From: Hypsibius dujardini
Lineage: Eukaryota > Tardigrada > Eutardigrada > Parachela > Hypsibiidae
Length of the DNA: 21,337 nucleotides
NCBI GenBank assembly: GCA_001579985.1
Contig: LRSR01009813.1
Location: forward strand, 1 to 21,337
Direction: 5' to 3'
A model generated the notes under the pieces. The model saw nothing but the letters and a program-made list of their open reading frames with translations. It was not told the origin of the DNA and ran no database searches. Positions 8,823 to 17,000 of this stretch are shown piece by piece. Numbering within the stretch: position 1 is the first letter of the stretch; every line of letters starts with the position of its first letter. Made by a program: the position numbers and the translations under genes.

Positions 8823-10146
8823 TTAAATGAGGGCCTGCTGATGTGGGGTCATTGTGAGTTCGTCAATGTTAACATATGGCGGGACAGACAAAATATAAAC
8901 TATCGCTCCGGCGACGTCCTTTGCTTGAAGACACTTGTATTGGGTGTAGTAAGAGAGGGCCACTTCTGTTGGGTCAGATCCGAAAGCACGATCGGCAAAC
9001 TCGGTTTCTACCACGCCTGGGCTCAAGCTCTATCATACAAAAAAGGAAGAAGAAATAATAGTCTTATTCCGTGAAAATGAGATGAAGAGGAATATTAATG
9101 GTGGATCGGTTGGAGGGACGAGTGCAACTGACCGTGACTCGAATATTTTTAGCTTGGCAGTCCTTCCTGAGTGCATCCGTTAAGGCGGTGACCATATGTT
9201 TAGTGGCGGAGTAAAACTGAACTGATGGGTTCTTGTGTACATGATGTCCAATGTAACTGCAATTAGGCAAAGCAGATCTATTCTACAACCAGGAAGCTTT
9301 TTATATATAACAATTGATTGATTGGCATGCCTGTTGATGTTGATGACATGCCCTCCGTCCCCGGCAATTTTCCCTGGCTCCATCAACTTCAATGCTTCCC
9401 TCGTGCAAACCGATAATGCCACAATGTTCAGCTGCAAGCCAACAAAAATGACTTGCCATTTAACCTTAAAATTCACTTTAACTTTAACTGACCACGTTAC
9501 ACTTTATAGGTAAAGCTCTTTCTTCTCCTCAAATACAATTGCATTCATAAATAATTAATGCTGGGCATGGCCTAAGCTAGCTAGTAACTTCTCTCCCAAA
9601 TCAAATATCTTTCTTAACTTGCCGATCAAATTTTCTATTCAACTTAATGTAGAATTGCATTAAATAATACCGATAAATAAATATCTGGCAAACTTTTTAA
9701 TATTAAATCTTAGATATTCTATCCACAAAAATTGAGTGTAATTACATCAAGCATTCGCTTCCAGCCTTGTTGAGTACCGGACGCCAGAGGCTCTTTCAAA
9801 GCCATGCCAGCACTGTTGATTAAAGCGTTGAGAGTGCCGTATTTCTGCTTGATTTCACTCAACATCCGGCACACCTCCTCTTCATTGGTGAGATCGCAAC
9901 TGATCGCATCAATCTGGTTATCGCCCAACCGCGCGTTCAGTTGCTAAAATTCAGAAAAGCGGAACGCAGATTATTCCAACCGTCTTTTGTCATAATATAC
10001 TAGTAGCTTCTTACCACCAACGTCTGCACATTTCGGGCGCATCCGATGACTTTTAGGCCGAATTTAGCTAAGGCCTCGGCCGTAGCCAAACCGATTCCTG
10101 AGGAAGCGCCAGTGATAAGCACACTTTTTCCCCTCCATCGTTCCAT
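8823..10146 (-). CDS. Short-chain dehydrogenase/reductase, DHRS11-like, 5 exons
   Basis: Classical SDR predicted to oxidise or reduce hydroxyl/carbonyl groups with NADP(H). Exons in transcript order: 10015-10146, 9746-9943, 9331-9431, 9133-9256, 8823-9029; total 762 nt, 253 residues (human DHRS11 has 260). The start MERWRG matches the family. The Rossmann motif TGASSGIG lies at 12-19, NSAG (usual NNAG) at 87-90, YSATK with catalytic Tyr159 and Lys163, and SPGVVET follows in exon 5. The serine normally 13 residues before the tyrosine is Ile146; Ser144 is adjacent. Intron 3 is GC-AG (9257-9330), and it splits the codon for Ser144. The C-terminus ends HQQALI, in register with DHRS11. The residue at the serine site makes normal catalysis uncertain. 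Confidence 0.9.
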
Positions 10147-10497
10147 TTTATTGCTAATACCAATACAGTAAGGAATGACTACTATAACTACTGACAAATA
10201 TTATGCCTGCACAAATGTACTTTTACAGGTGCGGACGCTTTTTTCTTCTTCTTTTAATAGCCTAGGGTGCATACCATTTATCAAACCGATTTGTGTCCAA
10301 TTATTTTGCCCCGGGCATTTATTATGCGGTTCGAGCAGCTTTTGTTTTCTCACTCTTTTCGACCTTTTCGACTTTTTTCTCATTATTGCCTGAATAGTTA
10401 GAGTATCGATTGTGCAAATCATAGGCCAGGCAATAGAATGCCTAGTTGGAGGAGGTACGTCATCGCGGACTCGATTACTTAGTCGATTCAAGGTTCT
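10147..10497. other. Region upstream of the reductase, no supported gene
   Basis: A 96-codon minus-strand frame (10201-10491) crosses it. It is lysine/arginine-rich and shows no family resemblance, splice or conserved motif. The region should hold the reductase promoter, but I saw no TATA box or repeated site. Confidence 0.5.
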
Positions 10498-10509
10498 TTA
10501 TTATTTATT
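10498..10509 (-). terminator. Tandem AATAAA poly(A) signals
   Basis: Minus-strand sequence AATAAATAATAAA gives two overlapping AATAAA hexamers 55-68 bases beyond the TAG of the 10564-10782 frame. They could serve that frame, or the esterase gene if its 3' UTR extends this far. Confidence 0.5.
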
Positions 10510-10563
10510 AATGTGGTTAATGCGCTGCTGAAGTAAGTTGATGGCCATTGTAATTGTCGGTCA

Positions 10564-10782
10564 CTAGACCTTTTTTTCTTCAACACTGGCAGAAGGAAAA
10601 TTCTGCCACGATGCCTTGGTTTGTGTGGGTGGGTTAAACTCAAACTTGTAGGTCATGCCGGTAATGAGATCTTTTTCGGATTGATTGACCATAATTAGAG
10701 TTAACTGGCATTTCTCTAAGCTTGGGATGTCTGTTTGTCTGCCTGCTACGCTCTTGGCAATAAATCTGGCATGGCAATAGTT
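10564..10782 (-). CDS. Unrecognised small gene or terminal exon, up to 72 codons
   Basis: An open minus-strand frame of 72 codons ends with TAG at 10564-10566. The C-terminal 42 residues start at an ATG at 10690-10692. The peptide is hydrophilic, with blocks such as CQLTLIMVNQSEKD, GMTYKFEFNPP and a lysine-rich end (SVEEKKV), and reads like real coding sequence. A TATA-like box lies 20 bases upstream and two poly(A) signals follow. No ATG is in frame near the upstream end, so the N-terminal part may be spliced, for example after the AG at 10766-10767. It lies between the esterase stop and the reductase start. It may be an alternative last exon of the esterase gene. I know no family for it. 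Confidence 0.4.
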   Translation of the reverse strand, partial: NYCHARFIAKSVAGRQTDIPSLEKCQLTLIMVNQSEKDLITGMTYKFEFNPPTQTKASWQNFPSASVEEKKV

Positions 10783-10801
10783 TCACAAAGTATTACGCTG
10801 G

Positions 10802-10809
10802 TTTATATA
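10802..10809 (-). promoter_or_regulatory. TATA-like box
   Basis: TATATAAA on the minus strand. The first ATG after it is at about 10772, in the short-lived frame MPDLLPRA; the next in-frame start for the small gene is at 10692. Strength rests only on the match and the spacing. Confidence 0.3.
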
Positions 10810-10930
10810 AATGTGCCTCAGATAACGCGCATATAGTTCTAAAAATGTAAATGTTAATAATAATACCACTCTAAGATTGTTTACGAAAACAATCCCACAA
10901 GAGAGATTGTGCTGTGGCAAAGTGGCCTAA

Positions 10931-13649
10931 TTAAATGACACTCTGAGCAGCAGGTGGCATTTGTAGTGCTAAGTCCAACAAATCTGCCACCTGACAACGT
11001 AGCTCCTTCAGTCGGTCCCAAAATTTGATCAGCTGGACAGTACGCTGAAAACTGTGTTTCTGCCACGTCCGATCCTGTCCCAGCTCCAGATAATTCTGCT
11101 TCATCGCATCAAACGGATCTCCTAAACCGTGCCTGTGGAGTTAAAATCCTTCTTTTCTAACCTGTATGAGGCAGGCTTTCGTTTAGGTAGGATTAGCATC
11201 TGAGGTTTTTGACAAAAGTTCAAGTATCAATATCTCATATACTCATGTAAATAATTAACTATTTAATAATTTCAAAATTAAGTTAGAGTATTAATTATTT
11301 ATATTTCCAAGTGCAAGATGCGCTTCCGCATGATGAGTCTTAAAAAGATGAAGTCCTAATGTGAAAGGATTGAAGCTTGACGAACCCTTGCGTGAAGAGG
11401 TGGTTAAACTGTTGTCGGAATGCCTGAGTGAGGCTGGTATCGTTCAGTCCCGCTACCAATGGCGTCATTGTTCCAGCAAACAGATAGCCCACGTCGTCGG
11501 TATGATAAACGCCTAAAATATTTGGCCTGTCACATCAGAAGTTGTTGTTGGTGATAATAAGTGACCTACCAAGGCCTGAAACAAAATTGGCCAATGGCGA
11601 ATGGGCGCTGATGTCCGCGTCAAAGGCTAAAACGGACACAGAGCTGCCGGTGTTAGATGCCTCGCTCTGGCTGTACAGAAGGGCTTCCTAGACGCTGGGT
11701 AGTCTGTGATTCACGTCAGTGGTAAGCTAAGTAAAGAAGGCTTCAAAAATTCATCAAGCCGCATTATTGGTTGGTTTATTTGTTGAGACCTGAAAAAGGG
11801 CCTTTCTCAGTGTGAGAGCGTCAGCGGTGGCAGTCATGCCGTATGTCTCTGCTACCAGGTTAATCGTCGTGCTGGTCAACTGTTTGCACAATGTTGCCTG
11901 TTGAATGACCAGCGGGATTGCGAACCCTTTCAGGAAGGCCAAGGTCGGTGTGCCGGGTGCCACAACATTCGCTCCGAATGCAACTGTTCCTCAACACAAA
12001 TACATTCTGCACTTATTTTCTCCTCTTAATGCAACACATCAAGGACGAATAAGCTGTCTTGAAAGTGTTACAATTAGGCCTACTCACGTAATGCCACAAT
12101 GGATGCGTCCTGTTTGTTGTACTGGATTTGCGATGAGGGTTGACTAACAAAGCGGCAGGATCCTTTGGAATGTGTTTACCGTCAATCACCATGCTCCAAA
12201 CCGGCGCACCCTATTTATTATTATTATTATTAGCTATGCAAGGGATCATAAGAAGTTGACCTCACCGGAGCCTTGGCAGAGGCGTTTACAAATTTATCCG
12301 CAAGTATTTGCAGATCCTTGGCTGGAATTTTGTTCAAGCACTCCAGCAAGGCAGCACCTGGTAAGGAGGACGGACAACCCGCGCTAGCTGCCAAGGCCAA
12401 CGCGTTCTCTGAAGGGTTATCCATGATGGCCCAGGGGGGAGAGAACGCTCCCGCTCATTGTCACCGCTCCAAAAACTCCAGCTATAAGATAAGTCAATGC
12501 CTAAAATTAAGGTTATTTTTTAGATGGTCATGATGATGATTGACACACAGGCAATGTATTGATCCAGAAGCGCGGCCGAAACCAGGGCTGCTCCATCACT
12601 CTGTCCGGATAGCGTAATCCTCGAATTGTCTCCGTTCCACCAAACAATATTCTCATACACCCAATTGAAAGCGGTCTTTATGTCGCTTAATGCATAGTTT
12701 CCAGGCAGTGAAGCGTCGCCCGTACTTAAAAAGCCTACTTTTAAATTATGGTCAAGTCCGGCTCAGTAGTTGGTGTCATTTATTGAGAGGCCTTGCTAAA
12801 AACAAATACACCAACGAACCGAATACTCCAGTACGGAATTGGGGAATGACGACAATGATGTTTAATGCTTTGGCCAAGTCTGCTCCTGCTCCTGGAAGGC
12901 CACGTCCGTTGCCTTAGAAAATTCATAAATTAAATTAAATTGCCTTATTAGTTAAGAGAAAAGAAGAAAGGTGTTTGAAATTTCACAGACAGCCTTGCCG
13001 GTGCATCAATTAGCTTGTATAATCGTGAGGAAAGAAGGACTTTTATCCAAGACACATGGAAGCTTAATCGAAGATATAAGACACTTGAAAAGGAAATCGC
13101 ATACATACTTTGGAGGAAACCACCCCAAGACCAGAGGAAGACAGGGAGCTTGTTAGCATAACTGCTACAGGCATCGGAACCACTTCCCCCGTACGGAGCG
13201 TGAAGCGAGCAGTAATAAGGACTGACCCAGCCCGGTGGAACATAAATGTCCAAAAAGAGACAATCCTCCTTGAAGTCCGTCTTACCCGTCAACGTCCATG
13301 GAGGATTACTTGGATTCTGCATGCAGATCGGCCCCTTTGGGTTGATCAAGTCGGCCCGATACCAAATATTGTCGTTGAGCTTTGAATCCTACACATAAAA
13401 CAAAGGGAATGAATGAAATTGAGTAGCACATTACCTTAATGGTCGTACCTCAAAACGTCCAGCAATGCCGTATTTGACGGAGAAGGTATGGCCAAAGGGG
13501 GCTACATCTCCCACCGAGGGTGATCCTGTTTCGGCAATGCCTTTATTCTTCACGTAAACTTGCACTTGTCGCTCGGGAATTTGACCCAATGTCCATTTTA
13601 AATGGCAGATTGTTAATATTTTCACATACGATAGTTGCAGTTGCGACAT
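10931..13649 (-). CDS. Type-B carboxylesterase-like gene with frameshift(s), 10 exons
   Basis: Alpha/beta-hydrolase of the carboxylesterase/cholinesterase family. Exons: 13449-13649, 13109-13388, 12820-12912, 12549-12734, 12266-12481, 12088-12210, 11790-11989, 11570-11687, 11386-11512, 10931-11132; about 581 residues, normal for the family. Family blocks: GRFED near 64, ED-CLFLDIY, LPVFLW, VFGFLSTGDASLPGNY, nucleophile motif GQSDG (Ser about 237, usual GESAG), NP-(x)n-GCPS, IDGKHIPKDP, HTDDVGYLF (His about 476), and FW near the end. The oxyanion HGGG block is WSWGGF, and the usual catalytic glutamate (DEG) is not apparent. Exon 5 has one base too many in a C6 run, and exon 6 appears to be one short; read literally, translation stops soon after the first. 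No clear signal peptide was seen; an in-frame stop directly precedes the ATG. It may be a pseudogene, a non-catalytic homologue, or hold sequencing errors. Confidence 0.8.
12434..12439 (-). other. C6 homopolymer frameshift in esterase exon 5
   Basis: The minus strand reads TCTCCCCCCTGG. Five C would give the family sequence SPWAIMDNP; six C give SPLGHHG and a stop. The exon's splice phases (phase 1 in, phase 0 out) also agree only if one base is removed. So one extra base is present, either real or a homopolymer error. Confidence 0.8.
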
Positions 13650-14010
13650 TTAACACTTCTCTCCTTGGTACATGTATTTAGGATATCCGATGTCAGTTGT
13701 GTCCTTAATAATATTGCCTGCCTGGTCATAATGATTGGCTTGCCTTCATTTCAATTATAGCCACGTCCGAAGAGAATTGTCTTGAAAAAATGCAGTTGAT
13801 TGTTGACCGGCATGATCTGTACATGCAGCATGCACTTGCTATTCTTCTTTCTTTATCTTTCTTTCACAACATTTCGATAAGATAGTCGGTCTAATAATGC
13901 TGTTGTCTTTTGTAGATGTGTTGTGTCTGCTGTGTCAGTTGGAGGTGTTGACTGTCTTTATTGAAAGCTGTGCCCACTGATGAAAAGCCAGCAGTAGAGT
14001 ATTTAGTCCT
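13650..14010. other. Intergenic region between cyclase and esterase genes
   Basis: It contains the cyclase 3' flank with a poly(A) signal and the presumed esterase promoter. It has AT-rich and TTTCTT-rich runs near 13850-13870. No further coding block or TATA box was found. Confidence 0.6.
13957..13962 (-). terminator. AATAAA poly(A) signal of the guanylyl cyclase gene
   Basis: A canonical minus-strand hexamer 48 bases after the cyclase TGA, in the context TTTCAATAAAGAC. Spacing is ordinary for a short 3' UTR. Confidence 0.65.
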
Positions 14011-17000
14011 TCAGGTGGTGGTCGTACGTTCACAGCTCAGCAACCAATATGTGGTCATGGAACCCTTGCCCTGGAAGAAGAATAACTTCCTCACAATGAT
14101 GAATAACTTGAGAAGTGACCTACAATTGATGCAGCTCAAACCTTTACAGTGATGACGCCCCGTTCAATCATGTTAAAGCCTCCTAAACTGATGAGAAGAT
14201 TGCGAGCCGCTGGAGAAAGTTGAATTTTCATAGCTGATAAGAGAGGAGAATAAAGATATTAAATTAGCAAGACATTTGAAATTGTTGTTGCATGCTTACG
14301 TTGACCAGTTGATTCCATTCTTGAAGCAACGTTGACCGTATCTCCAAACCTGGTAATGAGCAATTGCATTTTAAGGGAAAAGAGTTTGTCCATGTAGTCA
14401 CACTTACACACAGTAACGCGGCATCTTGAGGCCAACGATGCCAGCCACACAGGGACCTGCCAAAATATATCAATTTAAAGGTTTAATTATGTCTTACAAT
14501 TATTGTCATACCGCTGTTTATGCCTGCACGAATCTCCAACGACAGGTTGTGATGATTTGGCACGACAAAGTCTTTAATGCCAGTGAGAAGTTTGCAGGCC
14601 ATCATGGCAATTTCTGACGCATGACGATTACCATTGCGAACTGGCAAGCCGGAGGCCACCTAACACCAACAACTCCCCCATTGGCTAACAACATCCCATA
14701 GATAAGACAAATACCTCCCCTTCCTGGCCATACCATGTACGCATCACCAATGGTTTCCACTTTGTAGACATCATACCCTTCCAGTACGCCATCGAAAAAG
14801 GTGTAAAGAGCATTGAGAAGGCTCACCACATCCATCGGCGATCCCGCAGCGGAAATTCTTGTAAATCCCACAATGTCGCTAAAAAAGATGCTGACGCTTT
14901 CATAAGCTTCCGGGTCTACCTGTTCGCCTCGAGTCAGCGCTGCAGCGACGGACCTGATAACCATGCGTATGTAAGGGTCAAGACAATTTGACTTAGTCCT
15001 AACCACAGACAAACAACTGGCGGGCTCTGTCACGGTGGCGCAGGCTCAGACAACGACACGCACAGGCAAACATCCTCATAGTAGATTGATGGTGGGCTTC
15101 TTCATACTTGGGCAGCAGCTGGCTTAATAACTCTTCCGAACGTTGCTTCTCTTCCATAAACTGCATCGTCTTTTCAGCCACCTTGACCTCTAAGTCGGTG
15201 GCGTATTGTTCCATCCGCTTGAAGAGAAGGTCAACAATATTGTCTCCGACATCACCGATCACTCGTTTCAGCTGCTCCTTGATCTTGTGAAAGGTCGGCC
15301 TCGCCAGCGGGATCTCATCCCAACAACGATCCATCAGCCCGTATAACTCATTGGAACAGGCAGCTCGTGGGACACGTGGTCGAGTTGGTGGGATATTGGA
15401 AGCTATCACCTTCAGTAAAATGGAACATTTTCACATTCTTGCGCGCTACATTCAATTCCATTTGACAAATTTCATAAATACAAATTTTCAATAACGATTT
15501 TATGTAATACGGTAACGCTGTGCTAATCAGACAAGAGGAATTATATAATAAAAGATTTGGCGCCATCTGTTAAGTTTAGAAGGTTGAAATAGAAATTGAC
15601 CTCCTGGATGATGTCACGATGCGAGAGCTCTAGCGGATCATTCGGAAGCTCAAAGGCCCCGCTGCGGAGAATAATCTGCTGTAGAATAATAGCGAAGCTG
15701 TAGACGTCTCCTTTCTGCAAACAAGTGCAATGCACTTATTTTCAATTGACCATCTTTTACTAATCAATTCCTTTCTTGCCTGTGTGCCTTCGGGCGGCAT
15801 CATCTGTCGCAAGAGTTCCGGAGCGCGCCACAGCAAAGTCTCGTAGTTTCGCTCGGAATGATTAATATTGAGAGCAGTCTTGCAATTTACAAGGCACAAT
15901 TTCTTTATATTTATCGGGCCATCAAGAAGGAATCGGATATAGTTAGTTACCTCTGTTCCACTGGACGGTGGTGGATAAAGATCCGCGACATCTCGGAAGA
16001 ATGGCAGACCATACTCTCCTACCTTCAGTGTGAATTTAGCGTCGATCCGGCAACTGTACGAATTGAGATTGCCGTGTGATTTGATGAGACTTTCGTGGAG
16101 ATACGTCATACCCTATTTAAAAAGATATTATTTATATCCCTCTTTCATACAGGAGAGTCGCTTTAAATCAAACAGACAGATTAATTAATTATTAAAGTAA
16201 AACCTGGTTTTAGACTTACCAGGACAAGGTCTTTAATAAGAGAATTTTTGAAGCTCCAGTCGAGCTTGACCATGTCGTTCTCGAGGATGCAAGTCAAGGA
16301 GCCCTTGGAGCAGACTTCGTGGACGACAAACTCGCACAACCCGCCGCTGTTTATCCCCAGACCAATGAATTTCTGCAGATTTGTATTGGTCATCACCTTG
16401 AGCTAAAGGAAAGGAAAGAAAGAAGGTCGCTCAAACAATCCCAATGGCATTTGTCGATTAATTAACTCTACCAGATTGAGTTTGTTAATAATGTCGACAT
16501 TAGGATGGCGATGATATTTGAGAACGTCGCTAAGTTGGACATGAATTCCCTTGTAGGTAGCAGCCAGGCCGTAAGTCAGAGAGAGGATTTTTGTTGTCTG
16601 TGATTCGTTCATTCCTTCTGCAGTGGATCTGCTCTGCTGTAAGATTCCATAGCAGAAGCATTAAAATTGACATTGACAAAGCTACTGGCTATTTTTGGTT
16701 TGATGCTTTTCTTCTTCTACAACCTTTTTGGTAATATCTTCTTTACAGTATTTCTTCAGGAATCATTTCGTCAAGTATTTACCGCGCATTTAAGGTGTTG
16801 GCCTTCAAACAGCCTAATTAATGTGAATAACCATCGAAAATTGAAATGATTATTTTTGGCATTTAGGGAAGACACATACGCGTAAAAAGCTAATTTTTTA
16901 GAACATTACGGCCGATACGGTAAATGTTGACTTTTTGCTTGCTCTTGCAATGCGACAAAGGATGGACATCGCTTGTAATATACTGTACTAACCAGTGTGA

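Noticed and set aside
10201-10491. 96-codon minus-strand frame upstream of the reductase
   Set aside because: Low-complexity basic stretch, no family match and no signals; likely chance.
13010-13300. Possible intron within esterase exon 2 (donor-like GTCAGT, acceptor-like TGTAG)
   Set aside because: The frame is open throughout, and the candidate splice would break phase before LPVFLW; an insertion in the protein is simpler.
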